64,000 bases of DNA from Tetradesmus obliquus. Its lineage: Eukaryota; Chlorophyta; Chlorophyceae; Sphaeropleales; Scenedesmaceae. The DNA lies in the NCBI GenBank assembly GCA_030272155.1, contig CP126200.1, positions 4,910,001-4,974,000 on the forward strand, written 5' to 3'. This document shows, piece after piece, positions 24,752 to 36,099 of the stretch (positions are counted from its first letter, which is position 1; every line of letters starts with the position of its first letter). Made by a program: the position numbers and the translations under genes. Below the pieces are notes generated by a model that worked only from the letters and a program-made list of their open reading frames with translations, did no database searches and was not told where the DNA came from.

Positions 24752-26851
24752 GCAAACTGTCCGGTTCTGCGGCAGCAGCAGCAGGAGGTTCGCAAGATGC
24801 AGAGCTGGATGCATTGTTTGAGGATGATGATGATGCCGCTGAGGATTCAGGCCTGCAAATAGAACACAATAGCAGCAGCACACCGAAGCATGCAGCAGCA
24901 GCAGCAGCAGCACGTACCGGCAGCATACAAGCAGCAGCAGGCGCCGCCCCAGCGCGCAGCACAGCGCCACGTGCCGCTGCCAGCAGCAGCGGGCCAGCAG
25001 GCAGCAGTGCAAAGCAGCGGCTGCGATCAGACCTTGGCTTGGGGCCTAAACCCATGAAGCATAGCGGCAGCAGCAGCAGCAGCAAACACGCTGCTGCTGG
25101 TGGCAGGGCGAGTGGCACTCGTGCAGCAGCAGGGGGTGCTGCAGTGGCTGCCAAAGCTGCTGCTGCTGGTGCTGCTGGTGGTGCTGCTGCTGGCTTCAGG
25201 GCTACGTTTGGCAAGGTGCTGCAGCGCACAGACATCAACAAGCCTGATGCCAGGTGAGTGGTTGTGTTTGGCCCTTTGGTCCTTGTTTGTTGGCGGCATG
25301 CAGCTGGTGTGGTGCTGGCAGGAGCCTGCCGCCCCTCACAGGGGTACGTGGCATGCATCGAGCTGTGCTTCTGCTGCTGCTGCTGCTGCTGGTGGTGGTG
25401 GTGCTGGTGCTGTGTTGTGATGCAGGCTGCTGTCGCCTGCGGCTGATGCTCAAGACCTCCTGCGGGGCACGCCGCTGCACCTCACCACACAGCCCCGTGA
25501 CGTACACCTGCTGCTGCTGCTGGTGCTGCTGCTGCTGCTGTGGTCACTGCTGCGCTGTTGTGATCAGGCTGCTGTCAAGCGCCGCTGACGCTGCTCACGA
25601 CCGTCTGCTGGGCAAGCTGCTTGATCAGTACCAGCCATGTCACATGCACCAACTGCTGCTGCTGCTGCTGTGTTGTGTCGTGCCACAGGCTGCTGTCAAG
25701 CGCTGCTGACGCTGCGCACGACCGCCTGCTGGGCAAGCTGCTGGATCAGTACCAGCAGAAGGACGACTTGGCGCAGCAGCTGGAGGGGATCACCAAGCTC
25801 ACGGTGAGGCACAAAACATGGTATGATGCTGTCAATTGTAAAGGGTGAGTTTTCATTTTACAACATGTAAGCAGGGCTGAAGCTGGCTCTGGCGCTGAAA
25901 GGCTGTATCCTACTCGGATCAAACATTTACGGCACCCTTGGGTGAAGTACCCCGCGTTCATGCGCCGAGAATACTTAGGAATTGTGTTGCATCAAGCTGG
26001 GGGCTGTGACATGATTTGGCGCAGCAGCTGGAGGGCATCACCAAGCTCACGGTGAGGCGCAGAATGAGTACATACGCATCGTATTGTTGTGAAATATTGG
26101 CGCTGTGGTGAGAGGCAGGACACAATTAGATGCTGTTTTTCAGCACTTGGACTTGTGATTTCATCCTGGCACAGCAGCTGGAGGGCTTCACTAAGCTCAC
26201 GGTGAGGCGCATGTCATGTGATGATGCTGTCAAATCTGTTGTGAATTGCTGGGCGCTGTTGCTTGACAACATCATCATATGTACGGCCTGCAGGTCACCG
26301 CCTCGGGGTGCCGCACCTGCAACGCTACCCAGCGTCGTTGCAGTGACTAAATGTTGATCCATTGACAAACTGACAGCGTCAAATGTGTATACCTGCCTGC
26401 AGGTCGCCGCCTTTGAGTGCCGCACCTGCAACGCGCTCACAGAGAAGCGCCGTGCCAGCTGCCTGTGCCAAACCCCCGACCAACCAACATTATCATGTAC
26501 GTTTTCATCTCTCCGCAGGTCACCGCGTTTGAGTGCCGCACCTGCAATGCGCTCACCGAGAAGCGCCGCGCCAGCTGCAGCGCCCACGACGTGGCAGCAG
26601 TGCGCGTGACCAAGCGCTGGTGGATCTGCGAAGCCTGCGGCTGGCGGCTCAGCACACTACGAGAAGTGATGCCCAGCAAGCGCTGCCCCAAGTGCAGGGA
26701 CCCCGGGGTGCTGTTTAGGCAGACAAGCGCGTATGCAGGGTCTAAGCCGATGCTGGTGAACCCTGAGGCGGCGGTAAACCCCATGGCGAGCAGGGATGGC
26801 ATGCTGGCGCGTGGCATGGAGCACGCCTTCTGCCTGCAGAACTCCATCTGA
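20675..26851 (+). CDS. MCM10: DNA replication factor MCM10
   Basis: Ten exons keep phase: 20675-20903, 21138-21520, 21848-21927, 22423-22597, 22787-22958, 23212-23418, 23884-24191, 24415-25253, 25689-25803, 26519-26851 (946 aa). MCM10 binds DNA and the CMG helicase and activates origins. Residues 1-76 are acidic (MELCDDLDGLLELAD). The OB-fold region contains WVVVGVLVQKS, YSRWRLSDLSGSDTWLALFG and SVLAFYSPRF. The zinc finger is CTNAVDTTVSQFCQYH near 350-365. A Gln/Ser/Ala linker (420-800) is far longer than usual. The C terminus has paired zinc motifs: C842-C845-C856-H859 and C873-C876-C892-C895 (FECRTC, WWICEACGW, KRCPKC), as in metazoan and plant MCM10. At exons 4, 9 and 10 the last of several acceptor copies was chosen, because only it continues in frame. 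Confidence 0.93.
22028..22372 (+). repeat. Extra copies of MCM10 exon 3 donor edge and exon 4 acceptor edge
   Basis: The end of exon 3 (VPVSxAR plus donor) recurs at 22028-22072. The acceptor and start of exon 4 recur twice, at about 22219-22290 (DCVALAHAAW) and 22331-22372. The full exon 4 starts at 22423. Confidence 0.85.
23676..23870 (+). repeat. Direct repeat in MCM10 intron 6
   Basis: A block beginning ccccggccggcc and containing gctgactga and actgcgccttc occurs at about 23676-23730 and again at 23817-23870, just upstream of the exon 7 acceptor. Confidence 0.75.
25427..26468 (+). repeat. Cluster of extra MCM10 exon 9 and exon 10 edge copies
   Basis: Exon 9 acceptor copies lie at about 25427-25455 and 25563-25636; the latter reads on to GKLLDQYQ. 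Exon 9 donor copies (LAQQLEGITKLT|gtgagg) lie at about 26010-26058 and 26170-26209. Exon 10 acceptor copies (VTA..CRTCNA) lie at about 26290-26332 and 26398-26468, the second keeping 23 codons. Only one acceptor-donor path gives a continuous zinc-binding protein. Confidence 0.9.
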
Positions 26852-27018
26852 GACCACTGTGCAGCTGTTGTATTGGTGTATGCGCACACAATGCATTTGA
26901 TAGATGTGTGTGATATAGCTGCGGCTTTTCTGGCCATCTGTGGCTTGATGAAGGTGATTTAGCAGCAAGCGGCCTCTGATATGCATGGCGCTTTTGCCCA
27001 TGGGTTCTGGCCGAAATA

Positions 27019-27752
27019 GCGCTGGTGGATCTGCGAAGCCTGCGGCTGGCGGCTCAGCACACTACGAGAAGTGATGCCCAGCAAGCGCTGCCCCAAGTGC
27101 AGGGACCCTGGGGTGCTGTTTAGGGCCAAGAGTGCGTATGCAGGGTCTAAGCCTATGCTGGTGAACCTTGAGGCGGCAGTAAACCCCATGGCGAGCAGGG
27201 ATGGCATGCTGGCACGTGGTACAGAGCACGCCTTCTGCCTGCAGAACTCGATTTGAGCTCGGCTTGCGGCAGGGTGCAGATGGTGCGCTGCTGTGTTTGC
27301 AACGGTGTACAGAGTGTCTGACAGCAGCTGTCTTTGTGAATTACTGGAACTGTGTGAAGTACTTGTTGGCAGGGCTTTCAGTAACTGCGGAAGCGCCTAG
27401 TGTGCAAGCCGCTGCTGGTGAACCCTGAGGCTGCAGTAAACCCCATGGCCAGCAGGGATGGCATGCTGGCACGTGGCATGGAGCACGCCTTCTGCCTCAG
27501 AATTCGATCTGAACTCGGCTTCAGACAGGCTGCAGATGGTGTGCTGCTGTGTTTGGAAGGGCGTATATAGTGCGTGACTGCGGCAGCTTTTGCACTTTGC
27601 TTGATGATTACCAGGGCTCTCAGGAACTGCGGAAGCGCGTAGTGTTTAAGCCGCTGCTGGTGAACCCTGAGGCGGCAGTAAACCCCATGGTCAGCAGGGA
27701 TGGCATGCTGGCGCGTGGCATGGAGCACGCCTTCTGCCTGCAGAACTCGGTA
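27019..27752 (+). pseudogene. Three partial copies of the MCM10 terminal exon
   Basis: Downstream of the MCM10 stop, 27019-27256 repeats the last 79 codons from RWWICEACGW to LQNSI and stop, with few changes. Shorter copies of the extreme 3' end (VNPEAAVNPMxSRDGMLARG) follow at about 27403-27510 and 27640-27752. The copies keep frame but have no upstream exons, so they are probably untranslated or 3' UTR sequence. Confidence 0.9.
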
Positions 27753-29353
27753 TGTTGTGAACCCTGGGTACAACCTGCTGTGCGGCTGTAGACATACAGA
27801 TTGATCATGTATGAAAACATGAGCTGTGTCGTGGTGTGTGTACAAACTGTACAGCACTGCTGCTAGTAGCAGAGGATGTGCGCGAGGCGTGTGTGCAGTG
27901 GTGTTGGGGTGTTTCCGGTTGCAAGGAGCTGTCAGTGGCTTGGGAGGTGTGGTCTGTTTTTAATGTAGTACATGTTGCCGGCATAGACAGCCATTTCTAT
28001 GCACAATGCCTTGTGAAATCGATGCTGGTTGCAGAAGCCTTCTACAGTGTACTGTGATCACAGCAAATTGACTGCCCGGTGCCGCTTGGATGGCCAGTGG
28101 CTACATGTTGGGAGGCGCACCACAGCCGAGGCAACTCACAGTGCATCATGCGCCCCGGACATTGTGTTGGCCCCGAAACGAACCGTGACTGCGGCAAATT
28201 GGACCATATGACAGTTCACACCGTTACATGGCCTAAAGTAACAGCCCCTGCCAGAGAGAAAATACGACTGCCGCGGCACCGGTGCAGTGCCCACCCTGCG
28301 CGCTGCTGCAGGTCGATGCAACTGCCAAGCTGACACTGGTTGCGATAGCACAGCCAACCAACACACCACGCTGCATGCAGCAACCATGAGCTGCTGACAG
28401 GGAGCAGCTGCAGCAGCAACATTTGAGGCAGCGTGGTCCTTGCTGCAAATGCGCAGCACAGGCGTGCACCAAGCTTGTCAACTTGACCTTGAAGGTGCAT
28501 CAACAAGGTGCTGCTGCAGGTGCCAGGGCTCTGCAGTGCTGCTGACTACTCAGTAGTGCTGGCCAGCCGCCTTTCATGTAGAAGACACCAGCCACTGTGG
28601 CAAATAGCTGGCACTTAACACGGTGAGAACATTGCAACTGCGTGAATCAGCTAGTGCAACAACTCTGAGTCTCTCACACCGACAAGTCATGGCAGGCAGC
28701 TGCACACAGCAGCTGATTACAGCACCACAGCTCCGCCTGTGTAGCCCCATAACATGCGCGGCAGCCTGATTTTCACACAAGACAACCACGATGCCGAGCT
28801 GCAGGTGTGGCAACTTGCCGTGTAGTGGCACTACAGCTGTACAGCATGCTTGCAGATTTCTTGATTACTGCGCACTGCTTGCAAACCAAGCTGCTGGCGC
28901 ACGCTCAGTCGAAACCACTTGAACACACCTTAAGAACCCAAATCAGCTACACAGAGCATACTACTCTGCCAGCTGCGCCGCTGAGCAACACTGTTGCAAG
29001 CCTCGCCAGCCGATAACCTGGCAACACACTCCTTGCACAACTCAGGCTGGCTGCAACATACATGCAACTTGCCAAGCTGCAGTAGATGGCAATTTCCTCT
29101 GATAAACGTGTCCAGCACTGCAGCTACTGCTGATGCATGTGACATGCAGTGAACAGGGACGCCCACAATCGCCAGCCTCAGCAGCTGTGTGCCAGCTAGC
29201 AGCAAGGGTCTATGTACACACACCATCTAACCCTGATTGCTTCCTGCCGCTGCCGCTGCTACTGTCTCCTTTGCAGCCTACACCTTCTCTCCACAATCTA
29301 CATCTAGATCCAGCCACCATCCAGAGGATCTTTTCCCCAGCCCAGATCTAGAT
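27753..29353. other. Spacer between convergent MCM10 and DRG1
   Basis: This is the region between two 3' ends. Frames are short and carry no recognisable motif. The right edge contains a short AGATCT repeat (about 29344-29361) directly after the DRG1 stop codon. Confidence 0.4.
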
Positions 29354-32300
29354 CTAGATCTTCTTCACGATCTGCACGATGTCCTCGTCCTGCAGGCCGT
29401 GGTCCTTGCCCACCTTCTGCGGCCGGTGCTTCACGCTGCTGCCCCACACGTGCGCGTACTTGAGCTGCTTCAGCATCGTCTTGTGGATCTTGTTGCAGAA
29501 GCCCTCAATGCTTGCGTTGGCGCGGTGCAGCACCACCGGCTCGTTGAAGTCCGGCAGCTTGCCCTTGGGCTTGGTATACACGCGCACCTGTTGAGGTTGA
29601 GTGGGTGCAGGCAGATGAGTGGGTGCAGGCAGATGTGTAACTGTTAGTAACAGCGTAAGTGACATGTGGTGCAGCACCACGGGCTCGTTGAAGTCCGGCA
29701 GTTTGCCCTTGGGCTTGGTATACACGCGCACCTGGGGTGAGTGTTATAGGCAAATACACCGTAGCAGGTGAGACATGAGACACGCAGGTGTAACAATAGC
29801 GGGAAGCGTTGCACAGCAGATCCTTCATGGTACTGCATCATGGCTGCGCTTAACAGCGCTGGCGTGCACTGTACACAGGTTGAAGTCCTGGCGTTGTGCA
29901 TAGCAGCCACTCATGGGCTGATTGGCAGCTGTTGCTGTGTCACTGACTGTCACCTAATGCCTGCATCAGTGACTTGTAACATAATAACAATGTTATAATG
30001 CTCACCAGGTCCAGGTACTCCCAGCACATCTCCACCAGGCCGTCCAGGTTCCACTCGTGGTAGGCGCACACCTGCAGCAGCAGCAGCAGCAAAGAGAGTA
30101 TGGTTCCGGCAAAGAAATATGCAGCTCAAATCCCTACCTGCCTACACCAGCAGCACACACTCGGCACATTGCAACACCAATTTAAGCAGTCACAGGAGAC
30201 GATACCGCGAATGTCACAACAAGCTGAAGCACTTGGCTTGCTGTAATTTTCAACACTGCACTGCATCGCAGCTTGAAATCATCAACAACAACAATCACTG
30301 TCATGTCGCATCAGGCAGTAGTGCGGCAGCTTGTCCATGACCCCAACCCCTCCAACGCGCAGTGAGCATGTGTACAAATGACTATTTGAACTCGACAATC
30401 TAGATCACCACTCACCGGGCAGTAGTGCGGCAGCTTGTACATGACCTCCAGCTCCTCCAACATTGTAATGCATAGCGGCTTGGCGGTTTCGGGAACCACA
30501 ACAATGACATTCTGTATGAATGTTGTCACTCACCGGGCAGTAGTGTGGCAGCTTGTCCATCACCTCCAGCTCCTCCAGCGTGATCTGGTCGATCTTGTTC
30601 ACCACATAGATGGCCGGCACATACACACGGCTGCCCTCGATCACGTCCACCAGGTCATCCACATCGTAGTCCTCACCCAGGTGGATGTCAGCGTTGTGCA
30701 CCCTGCAGTGCACAACCAGCATCATTGTTATTGCATTTCTTGCGTCAGGAGAATATACAGAAACATATCCACTAGATCACCCTCATTGTAGTCCGTTGAT
30801 CCATCCAAGCCCAGGCGCCGCGGTGACCGCCTCCAGGCCTAATGAGCCTCTACCAACACCCTCAACCTCAAAACCCCCCAGTGCCTAAACAGCCAAGACG
30901 TTACGTTACATAGACCCTCAATCATACTCCGCGTACACGACCAGCTCGGCCACGTCCAGGTCCAGCCCCTGCACACCCCATCAGTGAGACCCTTGAACCT
31001 TGGGACCCTAAACCGCTGCGAATCCAAACACTCACTTGTACTCTGCGCAAACGGCCTTCACCGCGTCCAGGTCCAGTTTGCCGCTGCCCTGCACCGCGGA
31101 TGTGAATGCGATGCCTCCCTTGTCCTTGCGCTTGAAGGTGATGTTGGGCGGCTTCTTGTTCAGCCGGATGCCAAAGCCCTCCAGCTCATGCTCAATCAGC
31201 TGCAACATTGGACGAGATGAGATCAGCGGCAGATCAGAAACAATCAACAGCAGATCACATACGATCACATACGATCGAACACAGCTACAACGCAGCATAT
31301 TGCATAACAGGCCAGCCGGATGCCACAGCCCTCCAGCTGGCGCTGGATCAGCTGCAGATCAGCTTTTGTTCAGTAGCACATGAGATCAGATCGCATCAGA
31401 TCAAAAGGAGCCGCACCGCAGCACAGTCCAGGCAGCGCACTGCCCCCGCGCCGCTGTTTCGTGTGTGTGTGTGGCTTGAAGCAGTCCAGCAAAATCAGGG
31501 TGAGTGCTGTCCACGCATCCACAAAGCCACTGTCCACGAACACCAAAACACCAAAACACAAACCTTCATGTGCGTCACTGGCTTGAGGCAGTCCAGCACG
31601 ATCAGGGTGAGTGCTGTCCACGCAAGTGAACCCCCCCCCCCTCTCCCCCCGATTCTATACTGCCGCACCTTCTTGTGCGTCAGCGGCTTGAGGCAGTGCA
31701 GCGCGATCAGGAAGTGCATCCATTCATTCGAACGAAAGAGCCCCCCCCCCCCCCCCAAATGAACCTGCCGCACCTTCTTGTGTGTGAGTGGCTTGAGGCA
31801 GTCCAGCACGATGAGGATGAGGTTGCAGGTGCGCGCCGTAGAAATGACCTGCCGGCCGCGGCCCTTGCCGTCCTTTGCTCCCTCAATGATACCGGGCAGG
31901 TCCAGCATCTGGATCTTGGCACCTGGCAGCAGCGCAGCAGCAGCACGTCGAGCAGTTGGCGTGGGCAGAGGGCTATGGCAATGGTTGCCGATGCAAATCA
32001 GCAGCTAGCACTGCGTGAAAGCTGACGACGGGACAACAACCGAGGGCAATTGCTGCTTACTGTCCCACAACAGCACGCATGCAGCTGGCACTGCCGCATT
32101 TGTGCAAGCTGCTGCTGTGCAAAGCAAACTGCCAGTCAGCAGCAGCAATGACTGTACAGCTGCAGCAGCAGCAGTGCTGCTTGCATCACCTCTGTACAAC
32201 AACAATGCACTAGGCAATTGCACTATGCGATAAGCAAGCAATATAACAATGCAGCCAACTAGAAAAGCATTGATTCTTAAGACAACTTAGCCGCTATTGG

Positions 32301-32506
32301 CAGTGTTGTACGACCTCACCTCTGTAGCGCACAATGCCTGGCACACACGTCAGCGTAGTGAACTCATATGAGGCAGCCTGCAGGTGCCGAGAAGCAGCAG
32401 CACACACGTCAGCGTAGTGAACTCATATGAGGCAGCCTGCAGGTGCCGAGAAGCAGCAGCACACACGTCAGCGTAGTGAACTGATATGAGGCAGCCTGCA
32501 GGTGCC

Positions 32507-32543
<37 letters not shown>

Positions 32544-34707
32544 TCAATCACAAGAGCACTGGCAGCAATCACGGCAACCCTTGTTGCCCCAAGTGGCAAT
32601 GCAGCCAGCTGCGTAAATTTGAAATATACATACTGCGCACACATTGTTAGAAGCGCCCACAATCACCACCACTGCAGACTGTCTCACTGTCTAATGCCTC
32701 AACAAAGCCTGACACAGCATAAACATCGAGAATGCAATGCAGCTGCTGCTGCTAGCTGCTGCAGTGCAGCTCTGGGCCATGCCCCTGCCTGACGCCACAG
32801 CTCAACAATGCACTATGCAACATGGTACACACGCTGCTGCAGTTGTGCTACAGTAACTGTTGTGCTGAAGCAATGCTGCAGCGCACCTCTGAGAATGTGC
32901 CGGTCAGCTTTGTAAGCAGCGTGGACTTGCCAACAGAGGGAAAGCCTGCAGCCAAGCAGCAGCAGCAGCAGCGGCAGCAGCTTCAAGGCCACACGCTGAA
33001 AGCTGTTGTGCACTGGTCAGATGCCGTGTCGTTGATGCGGCATGTACCGCAGCACACACATGCAGAGCTTGTGCCCACGTACATGCGGCTGCAATGCACA
33101 GCATAACCACAATACATGCAGCAACTGCAGCTCCAGCAGACAGCAGGAGCACCCGAGTTGCTGCTCCATACATAGCTGCAGCAACAGGACGTGCATCGCC
33201 AGCACCCCGGCCGCTGCTGTTGCTGACAGTATGCCTGCCAGGCATGGCTGGCTGGGCCTAGTAACTGCAGTTGCTGCTGCCGCTACTGCTGCTGCTGTTC
33301 CTTGCTGCTGGTGCTGGCCACATGCCCGCCAGGTTTGGCTGGCCAGGCCAAACAGCTGCCAATGTTGCCGCTGCTACTGCCGCTGCTGCTGCCGCTGTTG
33401 CTGCCACTGTTGCTGCCGCTGTTGCTGCCGCTGCTGCTGCCACTGCTGCTGCCGCTGCTGCTACCACTGTTGCTGCCACTCACCCACAAAGCCCACACGC
33501 GCATCTCCAACCTTGTTGACATCGAAACCTGCAGCAACAACAGCGATAGCCGTGCTTAGCTGAGCGCCAGATGTTGCTGACGTTTCTGCAACCGCTGCTG
33601 CTGCTGTTGCTGCTTTCCTATTTGCACCAGCACACGCCAGCTTGTTGTTCAACAGCACTGCTGCTGCCCCTGCTTCATGCTGCCATGGAAGGCTGGCAAG
33701 TGACTCAAGTCTATCGGAACCACAGCAGAGCGCTTGCTGCCAGCAAGCGAATTAGACCACTCCCGGCCACACTGTCCAATGCTGCAGCAACAGATGGCCG
33801 CAGGCCTGCTGCTGCTGCCGCTGCTGCCGCCGCCACCGCTGCCACTGCTGCTGCCGCTATGGCGGCTGCTGCTGCTGCTGCCGCTGTTGCCGCTGTGGCT
33901 GTTGCCGCTGCTGCTGCTGCTGCTGCTGCTGCCGCACCGTCGCCGCCGCCGCCGCCTCCTCCCTTGCTGGGCTCCAGCAGCTCCCTGCGCAGCTTGGCCA
34001 GCTTGGCCTGTGATATTGACATGCCAGAATGATAACGACACCATTCAGGAAATGCATGAGCAGCAGCAGCAGCAGCAAAGTCTCATGCAGCCGGGTTTGC
34101 GCGTGTCCAATGTGTAGTGCTGGATGCGCAGGAGATGAGCACTGCTGCAGGCAGTTCTTGCCGCTGCCAATGCAACCGTGAGCTATGCTAACATGTCTGC
34201 ATGCGATGAAGTTGTGCTGCTGCCGCTGCTCCCTTCCCAAGTGCTGGTTGCACAGCTGCTGCGTTGCGCGGCATGCGCAGTGCAGGCAACTGACTGCAGG
34301 CAAGCACATGGCAAGCTGGCTGCTCAACAGGCTGCTACTGGAACATAACAGCCCTAGAGCCTACATGCGTAACAGCCCTAGAGCCTACATGCTGCTGCTG
34401 GAACATAGTCTTGATAACAATGAACCCTTCTATATGAAGGTCAGCAACTGCATGCAACGTTCTGGCTGAAAACTGTGCCGTACAGCTGCAGCAGCTCACC
34501 TTGAGCATGCCCAAGTGCCCTGAGGTGGCCTTGTTCTTTTGCGTCCTGGCCATCTGTATCCAGAACGCATGCGTACATGTTTAGAGCATGCAGATAGCTT
34601 GGGGCGCCGCATGTCCTCGACGAATGTTTACCCCAGCACAGCAGCAGCAGTAGCAGCTGGCAGCACACCTCATCCTCTATCTCCTTGATCTTCTGTATCA
34701 CCGACAT
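29354..34707 (-). CDS. DRG1: Developmentally regulated GTP-binding protein DRG1
   Basis: Eleven exons keep phase: 34669-34707, 34500-34553, 33938-34007, 33484-33528, 32887-32945, 32320-32377, 31774-31922, 31036-31199, 30534-30702, 30006-30071, 29354-29587. The 368 aa product equals the usual family length. DRG1 is an Obg-type GTPase that associates with translating ribosomes through a DFRP partner. Visible features are the N-terminal helix ([20 protein letters not shown]), G1 GFPSVGKST (70-78), switch region [12 protein letters not shown]3 DLPG (116-119) with [17 protein letters not shown]4 NKID (248-251), and a C-terminal TGS domain from [14 protein letters not shown] to the invariant [15 protein letters not shown] and [12 protein letters not shown]1 is preferred to DRG2 by KPKG-LPD and the C terminus. 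Intron 3 holds a 240-bp imperfect triplet array. Confidence 0.97.
29668..30470 (-). repeat. Extra DRG1 exon 11 acceptor and exon 9 donor edge copies
   Basis: [20 protein letters not shown] recurs at 29668-29733, upstream of full exon 11. [16 protein letters not shown] plus donor recurs at about 30413-30470, and a shorter form at 30308-30345, downstream of full exon 9. Confidence 0.88.
30913..31358 (-). repeat. Extra DRG1 exon 8 edge copies on both sides
   Basis: Downstream of exon 8, about 30913-30970 reads [15 protein letters not shown], a decayed copy of its end ([14 protein letters not shown]). Upstream, about 31312-31358 repeats the acceptor and start ([13 protein letters not shown]), with a frame disruption. 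Confidence 0.75.
31456..31712 (-). repeat. Three extra copies of DRG1 exon 7 donor edge
   Basis: The exon 7 end ([14 protein letters not shown] plus donor) recurs at about 31662-31712 ([12 protein letters not shown]), 31561-31612 ([12 protein letters not shown]) and 31456-31512 ([12 protein letters not shown]), decaying with distance from the real exon. Poly-C runs at 31627-31637 and 31741-31756 lie between copies. Confidence 0.9.
32342..32518 (-). repeat. 59-bp x3 tandem repeat of DRG1 exon 6 acceptor edge
   Basis: A 59-base unit containing the acceptor and [12 protein letters not shown] codons is repeated three times (starts near 32342, 32401, 32460). Only the copy nearest the donor continues through PGIVRYR. 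The other two sit in the intron, followed by a (CAG)n run on the plus strand. Confidence 0.93.
33256..33480. repeat. Imperfect CTG/CCG/TTG triplet array in DRG1 intron 4
   Basis: About 225 bases of imperfect triplets (ctg, ccg, ttg, act) with blurred 12-15 base periods abut the intron beside exon 4 (33484-33528). All frames stay open through it, producing artefactual poly-Ala, Ser or Leu frames. Confidence 0.85.
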
Positions 34708-35527
34708 GGCTGCTACCTTAGACTATATATTAGAACTATTGTGTTGTGTACAGTTGATGCACGCCTTCAAGCAGCCGAGCAGCCTTCCCCCGCGGGGGCC
34801 CAGTGAGCAAGAAAAGCGAAGGGGTGACTAAACAGCAGCGCCTCTCTTTAACGTGCAAGATCAATTGATACACGGAACAGAAAGAGGTTGGTCTCTGCAG
34901 GATTGGTGAATGGTTGGTTGCATCCCCGGCGAGTGTCATTTGGTTCGGGCATCAAGGCTTCATCGGTCGCAGGCCAGTCGAGCTCGGGAACTAGTCCATA
35001 GTTACCTGCATTGTTCTCTGCATGGTTGCGCAGCTTGTTTGAACGATTCATCACAAACTTCTCAAGTTCAATCCCCGTTCTTTCGCTTTTGCTCGTGCAT
35101 CAGTACACATCACACAAGCACAGCAAGCATCCAAAGCTGCAACAGTTGTGTCCTAGACCCTTTAATGATAATGGAGTGCTGCAGGAGCAGCAGCGGCAGC
35201 GGCATTGCAGCACTGGACTGCTGCTGCACATGCTTGCAGCACCAGCATCTGCTGCTGCCAGCTCAACAGGTCACACCAGTTTCATGACAGCAACAAATAC
35301 CGTTAAACGCTACTATACACACACTATCATCAACCAGCAGAGTGCTGCAGCAGCACCGTACATCCGAGACAGCTGCATCTGGGCCACACACCCCAAGCCA
35401 ACAACCTACCCTTGGGCAGCATATCACACAGCTCCCCTCAGCTGCAAGCTGCAGCCAGCCTAACAGTCAGCGCACATACCCTCTTTCGAAAGTGTTATCA
35501 AGTCAAACTTGGTCAACATAGCACAAA
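34708..35527. promoter_or_regulatory. Divergent promoter region, DRG1 / folate-biopterin transporter
   Basis: The DRG1 start (minus) and the transporter start (plus) face away from each other across 820 bases. No other gene is supported within, so both promoters and leaders should be here. I cannot name specific elements. Confidence 0.45.
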
Positions 35528-36059
35528 ATGACAGTTGTGGAGCAGGGCGCCCTCATGTCGAGCGAGGAGGTGCTGCCCCTCATGCATAGCCTGCAGCTGG
35601 ACAGCAGCAGCAGCAGCAGCAGGCCAGGCAGGCAGCAACACAAGCAGCCGCTGCTGCGGCGGCTGCAGCTGCAGCTGCAGCGGGTGTCACCGGAGCTGGT
35701 GGCAATTGCGCTAGGTAATGTTGTAGGGCTGTGTGAAACATGTGCATTGGACGGAGAAGTTTAGAGGTGTTGAGGTGCTACGGTGTGACAGCTGCAGGAT
35801 GTTGCATTGCTGGATGTGTTGTACATTGAGATTGAGATGATGCTAGCTGCAACCACTTGACTACGTGCTGACACGCAAGTGTAACTATCATCAGCAACTG
35901 CTGCAGCGCTCAAGGCATGGCTTGCAGTGGACTCATGTTGCGCAGCAGGCCGGGCAGCAGTCTGGCATAACACACAGCAATGTGCAGCCTGTGCCTTCTC
36001 CTGCCTGCCTGCCTGGCTGGCTGGCTGTGTCATACCTGTGACCACCTTTTTCACGCTGC

Positions 36060-36099
<40 letters not shown>

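Noticed and set aside
33256-33950. Poly-Ala/Ser/Leu protein frames on both strands
   Set aside because: They come from imperfect triplet arrays in DRG1 introns that are open in several frames.
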